A stretch of DNA of 64,000 bases from Pseudacidovorax intermedius (GTDB lineage Bacteria > Pseudomonadota > Gammaproteobacteria > Burkholderiales > Burkholderiaceae_C). Of the stretch, positions 33,792-42,241 are shown piece by piece (position 1 is the stretch's first letter; each line of letters opens with the position of its first letter). The translations under genes were made by a program, and so were the position numbers. The DNA is taken from the NCBI RefSeq assembly GCF_003350475.1, contig NZ_QQAV01000016.1:1-64000 (forward strand), in the 5' to 3' direction. The notes below the pieces were generated by a model that saw nothing but the letters and a program-made list of their open reading frames with translations, was not told where the DNA came from and did not search any database.

Positions 33792-34409
33792 ATGGATATC
33801 CGAACACCGCCCAACTCCGGGCGCCCAGATGCTGAGCAAAGTCCAAGCCGCGAGCACCAGATGCCTTTGATGAAGACGGGCCGCTACGGCCGTTTCTGGG
33901 CGATGGTGGCCACATCGGCCGTGCTGGGTTGGGGCGCGATGTATCTCAACACCTATCAATTCGACCATGTGCTGTTCAGTTGGACCCGCGTGTTCATGGC
34001 ACTGATCATGGGCGGCCTCATGACCGCCGTCATGATGGCGTTCATGTGGAACATGTACCCGAGCAGACGGATGAACCTGGCGGTCATGGGCATCGCCTTC
34101 GTGCTGTTCATGGCGGGACTGGGCCTGGTCAGGTCCCAGGCCACCGTCAACGATCTGGCGTACATGCGGGCCATGGTTCCGCATCACTCCATCGCGGTGC
34201 TGACCAGCAGTCGTGCCCAAATCGCGGACCCGCGGGTGCGCAAGCTGGCCGACGGAATCATCGAGGCGCAGGTGCGGGAGATTGCCGAAATGAAGATGCT
34301 CATTGCGGATATCGAGCACAGCGGCCCGCGAGGTGCCGCGCCTTTGCCTTCCCGTTCGACGGCACTGACGCCGGAAATGAAGCGGCGTGCGGAGGACGGC
34401 GCGCGCTAG
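33792..34409 (+). CDS. DUF305-domain membrane protein
   Basis: 205 residues. Three membrane helices (RFWAMVATSAVLGWGAMYL, VFMALIMGGLMTAVMMAF, MNLAVMGIAFVLFMAGLGLV) are followed by a DUF305 domain with the hallmark MRAMVPHHSIAVL and a second helix IEAQVREIAEMKMLI. DUF305 proteins are four-helix bundles with His/Met-rich surfaces, often in copper or other metal-response loci, but no metal gene is adjacent. GGAGG lies before the ATG. Its stop overlaps the convergent LysR gene by four bases. Confidence 0.87.
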   Translation: MDIRTPPNSGRPDAEQSPSREHQMPLMKTGRYGRFWAMVATSAVLGWGAMYLNTYQFDHVLFSWTRVFMALIMGGLMTAVMMAFMWNMYPSRRMNLAVMGIAFVLFMAGLGLVRSQATVNDLAYMRAMVPHHSIAVLTSSRAQIADPRVRKLADGIIEAQVREIAEMKMLIADIEHSGPRGAAPLPSRSTALTPEMKRRAEDGAR

Positions 34410-35311
34410 ACGGCTGCGGCCACGGCAGCCAGATGCTCCGCGAGCAGCCGTGCGGCCGGTGAGAGCTGCGCGGCATCGCGAAAGCAGATCGCGAAGCGCC
34501 GCTGCGCCCATGCGTCGGTGAGCGGCACCACCCGCAGGCGCGCGTCGGGACGCGCGTTCTCCACGATCTCCCGCGGCACCACGGCCACGCCCAGCCCGGC
34601 CTGCACGCAGCGCAGCGACGCATCGAAGGTGGAGACCACGGCCCGGTAGTAGATCGGCCGGCCAATGATGGCCGCGGCACGGGCGAGCAGCGTGTGCACG
34701 GCCGTGTTGGCCGGCAGGCCCACATGGTCGTGCGCCAGCGTCTGCGCCAGGCTGCAGCGCTTCAGGCGCGCCAGGGGATGGCCGCGGGGCACGGCCACGG
34801 CCAGCTGGTCGCCACGGTAGGGCAGCGTCTGCAGGCCCTCGAGGTCGGCCGCGTCCCAGCACACACCCAGCGGCGCCAGACCTTCGCGCAAGGCCTGTAC
34901 CAGGCTGGCGCTGGTGCGCTCCTCGATGTCCACGCGGATCTGCGCGTGCGCAGGCTGCTGCAGAAAGGTCGCAATGTCGTCCGGCAGATGCTGCGAGATC
35001 GACGAGACCGAGGCCAACACCCGCACCTGCCCCTTCACGCCATGGCGCCACGCGCTCATGTCGCGGGCCACGCGGTCGGCCGTCGCCAACATGGCCCGCG
35101 CATGCTCCAGCAGGATCTCGCCGGCGGCGGTGGGCACCACGCCCCGGCGGTGCCGTTCGAGCAGCGGCGCCTGCACCTGCGCCTCCAGCTGTGCCAGGCG
35201 CTTGCTGATCGCGGAAGGGCCCAGGTGCTCCTGCTGACCGGCGCGCGCCATGTTGCGGTGGTCGCACACGGCGGCGAAGAGACGCAGGGTGGTGAGGTCG
35301 AGATCGGGCAT
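34406..35311 (-). CDS. LysR-family transcriptional regulator
   Basis: 301 residues. The winged helix DLTTLRLFAAVCDHRNMARAGQQEHLGPSAISKRLAQLE is followed by a LysR substrate domain. The ATG at 35311 begins the conserved region (MPDLDLTTLRL). It diverges from the HMG-CoA-lyase-like gene (35423), and the gap contains an inverted repeat at 35320-35334. It most likely activates the lyase/CoA-transferase/Bug operon. Confidence 0.92.
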   Translation of the reverse strand: MPDLDLTTLRLFAAVCDHRNMARAGQQEHLGPSAISKRLAQLEAQVQAPLLERHRRGVVPTAAGEILLEHARAMLATADRVARDMSAWRHGVKGQVRVLASVSSISQHLPDDIATFLQQPAHAQIRVDIEERTSASLVQALREGLAPLGVCWDAADLEGLQTLPYRGDQLAVAVPRGHPLARLKRCSLAQTLAHDHVGLPANTAVHTLLARAAAIIGRPIYYRAVVSTFDASLRCVQAGLGVAVVPREIVENARPDARLRVVPLTDAWAQRRFAICFRDAAQLSPAARLLAEHLAAVAAAV

Positions 35312-35319
35312 GGTCAGCC

Positions 35320-35334
35320 TTTCCGGGTCGGAAA
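35320..35334. promoter_or_regulatory. Inverted repeat in the LysR/lyase divergent gap
   Basis: TTTCCG-GGT-CGGAAA is a perfect 6+3+6 repeat beginning nine bases before the LysR start codon. It could be an autoregulatory site of that LysR protein. It lacks the usual T-N11-A shape, so confidence is low. Confidence 0.35.
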
Positions 35335-35422
35335 CCCTGGACGGAAGAATCATCACTTTACCGTCGCTTCAGGCACTTCTACATTGCCCGCCAGAGACAA
35401 CAGCCGCCACACACAGACGCCC

Positions 35423-36367
35423 ATGGCCCCGCATTCCTACCCCTCCCACGTCACGATCCGCGAGGTCGGCCTGCGCGATGGGCTGCAGAGCATCGCCACC
35501 ATGGTGCCCACCGCCGCCAAGTGCGAGTGGCTGCGCCAGGCCGTGGCGGCCGGCCAGACCGAGATCGAGGTGGGCTCCTTCGTGCCGCCGCGGCTGATGC
35601 CGCAACTGGCCGACACCGGCGAGGTGCTGGCCTTCGCCAAGACCTTGCCGGGCCTGCGCGTCTCGGTACTGGTGCCCAACCTGCGCGGTGCCGAGCGCGC
35701 GCTGGAGGGCGATGCCGATCTGATGATCCTGCCCCTGTCGGCCAGCCACGCCCACAGCCTGGCCAACCTGCGCAAGACGCCCGACGAGGTGGTGGCGGAA
35801 CTGGCCCGCATCCGCGCGGCGCGCGACGCCTCGGGCCGCAAGACGCTGATCGAAGGCGGCGTGGGCACGGCCTTCGGCTGCACGTTGCAGGGCCGCGTCG
35901 AGCCCGCCGAGGTGCTGCGGCTGATGCAGGCCCTGCTCGACGCCGGTGCCGACCGCGTCAGTCTGGCCGACACGGTCGGTTATGCCGATCCGGCCTCGGT
36001 CGGCCGGCTGTTCGAGCAGGCGCTTCGCATCGCGGGCGATCGCTTCTGCTGCGGCCATTTCCACGACACGCGTGGCCTGGCCCTGGCCAATGTGCATGCG
36101 GCGCTGCTGCTGGGCGTGAAGCGCTTCGACGCCTCGCTGGCCGGCATCGGCGGCTGCCCGCATGCGCCGGGCGCCAGCGGCAACGCGGCCACGGAAGACC
36201 TGGCCTTCATGGTCGAAGCCATGGGCATCCGCACCGGGCTCGACCTTCCGGCCCTGCTGGCGCTGCGCACCCAGGTGGCGGGCTGGATCGCGGGCGAGCC
36301 CATGCACGGTGCGCTCTGGCGCGCCGGCTTGCCGAAAACCTTCCAAGCCGTGGCCGAGCCGGGCTGA
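35423..36367 (+). CDS. Hydroxymethylglutaryl-CoA lyase-like enzyme
   Basis: 314 residues of the DRE-TIM barrel family. Arg18-Asp19-Gly20 (REVGLRDGLQ) is the active-site loop; GHFHDTRG (211-218) carries the metal-binding His pair; GIGGCPHAPGASGN (242-254) holds the essential Cys245. The enzyme cleaves HMG-CoA to acetyl-CoA and acetoacetate, and relatives act on citramalyl-CoA-type substrates. The CoA-transferase 27 bp downstream can make the CoA ester, which supports catabolism of a 3-hydroxy-3-methyl-dicarboxylate. The exact substrate is inferred. Confidence 0.9.
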   Translation: MAPHSYPSHVTIREVGLRDGLQSIATMVPTAAKCEWLRQAVAAGQTEIEVGSFVPPRLMPQLADTGEVLAFAKTLPGLRVSVLVPNLRGAERALEGDADLMILPLSASHAHSLANLRKTPDEVVAELARIRAARDASGRKTLIEGGVGTAFGCTLQGRVEPAEVLRLMQALLDAGADRVSLADTVGYADPASVGRLFEQALRIAGDRFCCGHFHDTRGLALANVHAALLLGVKRFDASLAGIGGCPHAPGASGNAATEDLAFMVEAMGIRTGLDLPALLALRTQVAGWIAGEPMHGALWRAGLPKTFQAVAEPG

Positions 36368-36394
36368 CTCCATTCACACAGGCAACGACCACCC

Positions 36395-37546
36395 ATGACC
36401 CCCGACTCTTCCGCCCTGCCGCTGACCGGCCTGCGCGTCCTCGAATTCACCCACATGGTGATGGGCCCCACCTGCGGGATGATCCTGGCCGACCTGGGCG
36501 CCGAGGTCATCAAGATCGAGCCGCCGGGCGGCGACAAGACGCGGCGCCTGCCCGGCCTGGGCATCGGCTTCTTCCGCAGCTTCAACCGCAACAAGAAGAG
36601 CGTGGTGCTCGACATCACGACCGAGGCCGGCCGCCAGACGGCCGCCGAGCTGATCGGCACCTGCGACGTGGTGCTGGAGAACTTCCGCCCCGGCCTGATG
36701 CAGGAGCTCGGTCTTGACTACGCCACGCTCTCGGCGCGGCATCCGGGCCTGATCTACGTGAGCCACAAGGGCTTCCTGCCCGGCCCCTACGAGAAGCGCC
36801 TGGCGCTGGACGAGGTGGTGCAGATGATGGGCGGCCTGTCGTACATGACGGGGCCGGTGGGCCGGCCGCTGCGGGCCGGCACCAGCGTCAACGACATCAT
36901 GGGCGGCATGTTCGGTGCCATCGGGGTGCTGGCCGCGTTGCGCGAGCGCGAACGCACCGGCCGCGGCCAGGAGGTGCAGAGCGCGCTGTTCGAGAACTGC
37001 GTCTTCCTGTCCTCGCAGCACATGCAGCAGTACCTGATGACTGGCGAGGCACCGCCGCCCATGCCGTCGCGCGTTTCCGCCTGGAGCGTGTACGACGTCT
37101 TCACCCTGGCCGGCGGCGAGCAGCTGTTCATCGGCGCGGTGAGCGACAAGCAGTTCGCCACGCTGTGCCGCGTGCTGGACTGCCCCGCCTTGACCCTGCG
37201 GCCCGAGTACGTCGACAACGCCGCCCGCGTCGCCGTGCGGCCACAGCTGCTGGCCGAGCTGGGCGTCATCCTGGCCGATCACCGGCTGGACGAGTTGGCG
37301 CCGCGGCTGGAGGCCGCCGGAATTCCCTATGCGCCGATCGCGCGGCCCGAGCAACTCGTGGACGATCCCCACCTGCGCCAGAGTGGTGGCCTCGCGCCCA
37401 TGGTGACCGACGACGGCGGCACCACCGACGTGGTGCTGCTGCCCCTGACCCTCGGTGGCCGCCGGCCCGGCGTGCGCATGCCGTTGCCGCGCGTGGGTGA
37501 GCACAGCGAGGAGATCCTGTCCGCCCTCAAGGCCACTGCAGCCTGA
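36395..37546 (+). CDS. CaiB/BaiF family (class III) CoA-transferase
   Basis: 383 residues. GLRVLEFTHMVMGP and EVIKIEPPGGDKTR are the N-terminal binding part, LENFRPGLMQELGLD is the family signature and Asp167 (SVNDIMGG) is the expected catalytic aspartate. It follows the HMG-CoA-lyase-like gene by 27 bp and precedes a Bug gene by 71 bp, so the set lyase, CoA-transferase and receptor forms one unit under the LysR regulator. The donor and acceptor acids are unknown. Confidence 0.92.
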   Translation: MTPDSSALPLTGLRVLEFTHMVMGPTCGMILADLGAEVIKIEPPGGDKTRRLPGLGIGFFRSFNRNKKSVVLDITTEAGRQTAAELIGTCDVVLENFRPGLMQELGLDYATLSARHPGLIYVSHKGFLPGPYEKRLALDEVVQMMGGLSYMTGPVGRPLRAGTSVNDIMGGMFGAIGVLAALRERERTGRGQEVQSALFENCVFLSSQHMQQYLMTGEAPPPMPSRVSAWSVYDVFTLAGGEQLFIGAVSDKQFATLCRVLDCPALTLRPEYVDNAARVAVRPQLLAELGVILADHRLDELAPRLEAAGIPYAPIARPEQLVDDPHLRQSGGLAPMVTDDGGTTDVVLLPLTLGGRRPGVRMPLPRVGEHSEEILSALKATAA

Positions 37547-37617
37547 GCTTCGAAGAAGGCCGCGCGCGCTGCGCCGCGGCCTGCCCCCGTATCGCATTCA
37601 GAACGATGGAGACACCC

Positions 37618-38637
37618 ATGAAGATCGCCAATGCCCGCCCCTTCCTGCCCGCACGCCCCGCCGCGCTGCGCCGCCGCACGCTCATGGCGTGCGGCGCTGC
37701 GGCCGTGGCGCTCGGCCTGGCCGGCGCCGTCCATGCGCAGGGCAGCACGCCGCTGCGCGTCATCCTGCCGGTGAGCGCCGGCTCGGGCGTGGACGTGATC
37801 CTGCGCTCGGCCCAGGTCGCGCTGTCGAAGGCACTGGGCGGCCAGCCGGTGGTCATCGAGAACATGCCCGGCGCGGGCGGCATCACCGGCACGCAGGCAG
37901 CGGTCCGGGCCGCGCCCGGCGGCAACACCATCGCAGTGGTCTCCAACAACCATGCCGTCAACCCCAGCGTGTTCCGCAAGCTGCCCTACGACAGCCTGGG
38001 CGACATCACGCCGATCACGGTGATCGGGGGCTCGCCCTTCGTGTTCGTCGTCAATCCGGCGAAGGTGCCGGCACGCAATGCCAGGGAGCTGCAGGCGCTG
38101 CTCAAGAGCAAGCCTGGCGAACTCAACTTCGCGTCCTCAGGCAACGGCACCATCATCCACCTGGCCGGCGAGCTCGCGGTGAGCGAGCTGGGTGGCAGCG
38201 CACGCCACATCCCCTACAAGGGCATGGGCCCCATGATCACCGACCTGATGAGCGGCCAGGTCGAGATGGGCGCGGCCGCGGTCGTCGCGGTGCAGGGCCA
38301 GATCAAGGCCGGCCAGCTGCGGCCCATCGGCGTGATGGGCAAGGAGCGCGTCAGCGCCCTGCCCGACGTGCCGACGCTCGCGGAGCAGGGCTTCCCGGGC
38401 ATCGACATCGCGGGCTGGTTCGCGGCGGTGGGGCCCAAGGGCCTGCCGTCGGCGCAGGTCAAGCGCCTGCACGATGCCTTCGTCATCGCCTTCAACGATC
38501 CGGAGGTGAAGGCCGGCTTCGCCAAGCGCGACGACCAGTTGATCCTCAACAGTCCCGAGGAAGCCGCGCGCTTCCTGAAGTCGGAACAGGAGCGTTACGC
38601 GGCGCTGGTCAAAAAGGCCAACGTGATCGCCGAATAG
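37618..38637 (+). CDS. Bug/TctC-type periplasmic receptor
   Basis: 339 residues. The ATG at 37618 is preferred to the one at 37606 because GGAG falls six bases before it. The N-terminus ALRRRTLMACGAAAVALGLAG is a Tat-like or Sec signal ending near VHAQ. Mature family blocks are LRVILPVSAGSGVDVILR, ENMPGAGGITG and LPYDSLGDITPIT. It is the last gene of the lyase/CoA-transferase unit. The final sequence LVKKANVIAE is typical of the family. Confidence 0.92.
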   Translation: MKIANARPFLPARPAALRRRTLMACGAAAVALGLAGAVHAQGSTPLRVILPVSAGSGVDVILRSAQVALSKALGGQPVVIENMPGAGGITGTQAAVRAAPGGNTIAVVSNNHAVNPSVFRKLPYDSLGDITPITVIGGSPFVFVVNPAKVPARNARELQALLKSKPGELNFASSGNGTIIHLAGELAVSELGGSARHIPYKGMGPMITDLMSGQVEMGAAAVVAVQGQIKAGQLRPIGVMGKERVSALPDVPTLAEQGFPGIDIAGWFAAVGPKGLPSAQVKRLHDAFVIAFNDPEVKAGFAKRDDQLILNSPEEAARFLKSEQERYAALVKKANVIAE

Positions 38638-38657
38638 GCGCCGCCGCCGTAGGGGCT

Positions 38658-39884
38658 TCAGGCGGCCTGCTTCACGGCACCCGCGGCCGCCAGCGATTCG
38701 ATCTCCTCGGTCGACAGCCCCGCCTCGCGCAGCACTTCGGCGGAATGCTCGCCCAGCGTCGGCGCCAGGCGCGCGATGCGTGCCGGCGTCGTGCCAAAGC
38801 GCACGGGCGGCCGCACCTGCACGGTGGGGCCCTCGGTGGGATGCTCGTGGGTCTCGAACAAGCCGACGCTGACCAACTGGGGATGCTCGCGCAGCTCATC
38901 GAGCGCGTAGATGCGCGTGGCCGGGATGTCCAGCGCTTCGCACAGTGCCAGGCAGGTGTCGCAGTCCATGTCCGCCACCACCGCGGCCAGGTCGGCGTAC
39001 AGCTCGCGCACACGGGCATTGAGCTGGCTGCGGTCCATCGGGCCGTACTTCTGCAGCAGGGCCGCATGGCCGGTGCGCTCGAACAGCGCCTGCCAGTGGG
39101 CCGGTGAGTACGGCAGCACCGTCACATGGCCGTCGCGCACGGCGATGGGTCGCCGCCCGCCATTGAGCACCCGCGCGTAGCCGGGCTCCGCCGTGGCCGG
39201 CTCGAAGGCATGGCCACCCTGGTGCTCGACCAACGTGAAGGCGGTCATCGCCTCGAACATGGGCACTTCCACATACTGGCCCTGGCCGCTGCGCGCACGG
39301 TGCAGCAGCGCGGCCGTCACGGCCTGCGCCACCATCAGGCCCGCAGCCTTGTCCGCCACCAATGTGGGCATGTAGCGCGGCTGCGCGCCGTCGCGCAGGT
39401 TCAGGTCCACCAGGCCGCAGCCCGACTGCACGATGTCGTCGAACACCGGCTTGCCGGCGAAGGCGCCGCCTTCCTGGTAGCCGGTCGCCACGCAGTAGAC
39501 GATGTCGGGTTTGACCCGGCGCAGTGCCTCGTAGCCCAGTCCGAGCCGCTCGATGGCCGGCACGCGCATGTTGTGGACGAACACATCGGCCGTGGCCGCC
39601 AGCCGCAGCAGCGCCTGCACACCCTCGGGCCGCTTGAGGTCCAGCGCCAGCGAGCGCTTGTTGCGGTTGATGGTGAGGTAAATCGAGCTCATGCCGCGGT
39701 GGCGCGACACGCCATTGGCCCGCATCAGGTCGCCCTCCAGGCTTTCGACCTTGATCACGTCCGCACCCTGGTCGCCCAGGATCTGGGTGGCCAGCGGGCC
39801 GAGCACCACGGCGGTGAGGTCGAGGACGCGCAGGCCCGCAAGCGGCCCGCTGGCGGAGGAAGAGTTCTGCTCGGAAGGCTTCAT
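38658..39884 (-). CDS. CaiB/BaiF family (class III) CoA-transferase
   Basis: 408 residues from the ATG at 39884 (a TTG three codons earlier lacks any ribosome-binding site). LRVLDLTAVVLGPLATQILG and DVIKVESLEGDLMR form the binding part; Asp178 in LVADKAAGL is the candidate catalytic residue. The hallmark ENFRPG is changed to HNMRVPAIERLGLG, as in the branch close to CoA:oxalate or itaconate-type transferases of this order. It converges with the Bug gene at 38637 and lies downstream of another Bug gene with a terminator between. Confidence 0.9.
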   Translation of the reverse strand: MKPSEQNSSSASGPLAGLRVLDLTAVVLGPLATQILGDQGADVIKVESLEGDLMRANGVSRHRGMSSIYLTINRNKRSLALDLKRPEGVQALLRLAATADVFVHNMRVPAIERLGLGYEALRRVKPDIVYCVATGYQEGGAFAGKPVFDDIVQSGCGLVDLNLRDGAQPRYMPTLVADKAAGLMVAQAVTAALLHRARSGQGQYVEVPMFEAMTAFTLVEHQGGHAFEPATAEPGYARVLNGGRRPIAVRDGHVTVLPYSPAHWQALFERTGHAALLQKYGPMDRSQLNARVRELYADLAAVVADMDCDTCLALCEALDIPATRIYALDELREHPQLVSVGLFETHEHPTEGPTVQVRPPVRFGTTPARIARLAPTLGEHSAEVLREAGLSTEEIESLAAAGAVKQAA

Positions 39885-39894
39885 GGGATCCAAA

Positions 39895-39930
39895 GAAAAA
39901 AGGCCGGCACGCGCATGGCGTCCACCGGCC
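39895..39930 (-). terminator. Rho-independent terminator after the 39940-40929 Bug gene
   Basis: On the minus strand GGCCGG, a 17-base loop and CCGGCC are followed by TTTTTT. It sits between the Bug stop (39940) and the CoA-transferase start (39884), so the two genes may not be fully co-transcribed, or readthrough may be regulated. Confidence 0.65.
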
Positions 39931-39939
39931 GGGTCATCG

Positions 39940-40929
39940 TCATTGCTGCACCAGGCCGGCCGCTTCGGCCACGCGCTTGAAGCGCTCGTACTCGCGCTGC
40001 TGGAACTTGCGCATCTCGTCGCCCTTGAGGTCCAGGAAGTCGGCGCCCCGCTGCTGGCGGTAGGCCACGGCCTCCGGCTGTGCCATGACTTCGGCCAACG
40101 CGCCGATCAGCTTCTGGGTGATGTCGGCGGGCGTCTCGCTGCGCACGAAGAAGGAGCTCCAGACGTAGGTCTCGAAGTCAGCGAAGCCGCTCTCGATCAT
40201 GGTGGGCACCGCAGGCAGCGTGCCCATGCGCTTGGCGCCGGTCACAGCCAGCATGCGAATGCGGCCTTCCTTCTGCATCTCGACAAAGGCCGAGGGGTCG
40301 ACGATGGCCACTTCCAGCTGGCCGCCGATCACGTCGGTGACCATCTGCGAGCCGCCCTTGTAGTTGATGTGGTTGATCTGCGCGCCCGAGGCCGTGCCCA
40401 GCCACGCGGCCACCAGTTGATAGCCCGCTGAATAGTTGCCCACTGCGATCGGCCGCTTTTCGCGCTTGGCGGCGGCCACCACGTCCTGGATGCTGTGTGC
40501 GGCCGAATCGCCTTTCACCACGAAGGCGGCCGGGCCGACGGCCGAGCCCACCAGCGGCTTGAAGTCCTTGAACGGGTCGTAGGGCAGGTTCTTCATCACG
40601 GCCGGATTGACCGACATGGGCGAGTTGCTGGCCAGGAGGATGCTGTAGCCGTCGGCCGGGGCCGACTTGACCGACTGCACCGCGATCAGACCGCTACCCC
40701 CGGGCCGGTTCTCCACGATCACCGGCTGGCCCAGCTTCTTGCCCAGCAGGTCGCCGTAGAAGCGCGAGTCAGAGTCGGAGCCGCTGCCCGCGGTGAAGGG
40801 CACCACGATGCGCAGCGGCTTGGTGGGAAAGCCAGGCTGGGCCAGCGCGGCCGGGCTGGCCGCCAGCAGTGCGCCGCTGGCGCCGATGGCGCCCAGCGCG
40901 GCCAGGAAGGCGCGACGTTCAAGGGTCAT
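39940..40929 (-). CDS. Bug/TctC-type periplasmic receptor
   Basis: 329 residues. The ATG at 40929 follows CGGAGA; the signal peptide ERRAFLAALGAIGASGALLA ends near ALAQ. Blocks LRIVVPFTAGSGSDSDSR, VENRPGGSGLIAV, ADGYSILLASNS and MKNLPYDPFKDFKPL are all present. It is divergent from the acyl-CoA dehydrogenase pair, with an inverted repeat (41023-41036) in the gap. It is one of five such receptors in the window, none with its membrane partners. Confidence 0.92.
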   Translation of the reverse strand: MTLERRAFLAALGAIGASGALLAASPAALAQPGFPTKPLRIVVPFTAGSGSDSDSRFYGDLLGKKLGQPVIVENRPGGSGLIAVQSVKSAPADGYSILLASNSPMSVNPAVMKNLPYDPFKDFKPLVGSAVGPAAFVVKGDSAAHSIQDVVAAAKREKRPIAVGNYSAGYQLVAAWLGTASGAQINHINYKGGSQMVTDVIGGQLEVAIVDPSAFVEMQKEGRIRMLAVTGAKRMGTLPAVPTMIESGFADFETYVWSSFFVRSETPADITQKLIGALAEVMAQPEAVAYRQQRGADFLDLKGDEMRKFQQREYERFKRVAEAAGLVQQ

Positions 40930-41022
40930 GGGATGTCTCCGTCTGTGTAGATGTGGATTCACGCAAGTCCGGGAAGGCCCGGGGTGGACCTCGCTTGCCT
41001 GGGCGGACTCTAGCACTTATAT

Positions 41023-41036
41023 TTGTTGACCAACAA
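41023..41036. promoter_or_regulatory. Inverted-repeat operator in the Bug/acyl-CoA dehydrogenase divergent promoter
   Basis: TTGTTG-AC-CAACAA is a perfect 14-bp palindrome inside the only AT-rich part of the 172-bp gap. The surrounding ACTTATATTTG could contain a -10 box. The nearby TetR protein (45108-45854), at the other end of the acyl-CoA dehydrogenase operon, is the natural candidate to bind it. Confidence 0.6.
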
Positions 41037-41101
41037 GCAAGTTGCTTTAGGTGTTGACCCGGACGCTCCTGCCCGGCACGCACCTTCGAAGGAGACAAGC
41101 C

Positions 41102-42241
41102 ATGCAAGCCCTGGACATCCGTCCGGCCGAACTGCCGCCCGATTGCGAGCAGCTGCGCGCCGAGGTGCGCGACTTTCTCGCGCAGACGCTCGGCGACCTG
41201 CCGCCGCATGAGCGGGCGCGCAACTGGTCCGGCTACAGCCCCGAGTTCAGCCGCGCCCTTGGCCAACGCGGCTGGATCGGCATGACCTGGCCGCGCCGCT
41301 ACGGCGGGGGCGAGCGCTCGATGCTGGAGCGCTACGTGGTGCTCGAAGAGCTGCTGGCCGCCGGCGCGCCCGTCTCGGCCCACTGGGTGGCCGACCGCCA
41401 GAGCGGCCCGCTGCTGATGCGCTATTCGCCCGAGGTGCTGGCGCCCGAGCTGCTGCCGCGCATCGCGCGGGGCGAGTGCCACTTCTGCATCGGCATGAGC
41501 GAACCCGATTCGGGCTCGGACCTCGCCTCCATCCGCACCCGGGCCGTGCGCGATGGCGACGGCTGGCGCATCAGCGGCCGCAAGGTGTGGACCTCGGCCG
41601 CACACAAGGCGCACTACATGATCGCGCTGGTGCGCACCGCGCCGCCGAGCGCCGACCGGCATGCCGGCATGTCCCAGTTCCTGGTGGACATGCGAAGCCC
41701 TGGCCTGACCATCCGCCCCATCGTCAACCAGCTGGGCGAGCACGAGTTCAACGAGGTCACCTTCGACGATGTGCCGGTGCCCGCGCACCACCTGATCGGC
41801 GCCGAAGGCGAAGGCTGGCACCAGGTCACGACCGAGCTGACCTTCGAGCGCTCGGGCCCCGAGCGCTACATGAGCAGCACGCAGCTCATGCTGGAGATGC
41901 TGGACGCCGCCGATGCGGACAACCCGCACCACCAGCTGGTGCTGGGCCGCCTGGCGGCGCAGTACGCCACGCTGCGGCAGATGTCGCTGGGCGTGGCCGG
42001 CATGCTGGCCGAGGGGCAGAACCCAGGCCTGGCGGCGGCGGCCGTCAAGGACCAGGGCGCCCTGCTGGAGCAGGGCCTGCCCGACCTGGCGCACGAACTC
42101 TTCGGCGGCCGCATGCCGCCCGAGAGCGACCTGGCGCGCGTGCAGCGGCACCTGGTGCTGGCCACGCCGTCCTTCTCCCTGCGCGGCGGTACGCGCGAAA
42201 TCCTCCGCGGCATGCTGGCAAAAGGAATGGGGCTGCGATGA
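41102..42241 (+). CDS. Acyl-CoA dehydrogenase, first subunit of a pair
   Basis: 379 residues. MSEPDSGSDLASIRTRA is the FAD/substrate loop, VDMRSPGLTIRPI the beta domain, LRGGTREILRGMLAKGMGLR the C-terminus. AAGGAGA precedes the ATG. The stop overlaps the next gene's start (ATGA), a sign of translational coupling; paired acyl-CoA dehydrogenase genes of this kind encode alpha2beta2 enzymes in steroid and branched-chain acid catabolism. Whether this pair also forms a heteromer is inferred. Confidence 0.92.
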   Translation: MQALDIRPAELPPDCEQLRAEVRDFLAQTLGDLPPHERARNWSGYSPEFSRALGQRGWIGMTWPRRYGGGERSMLERYVVLEELLAAGAPVSAHWVADRQSGPLLMRYSPEVLAPELLPRIARGECHFCIGMSEPDSGSDLASIRTRAVRDGDGWRISGRKVWTSAAHKAHYMIALVRTAPPSADRHAGMSQFLVDMRSPGLTIRPIVNQLGEHEFNEVTFDDVPVPAHHLIGAEGEGWHQVTTELTFERSGPERYMSSTQLMLEMLDAADADNPHHQLVLGRLAAQYATLRQMSLGVAGMLAEGQNPGLAAAAVKDQGALLEQGLPDLAHELFGGRMPPESDLARVQRHLVLATPSFSLRGGTREILRGMLAKGMGLR

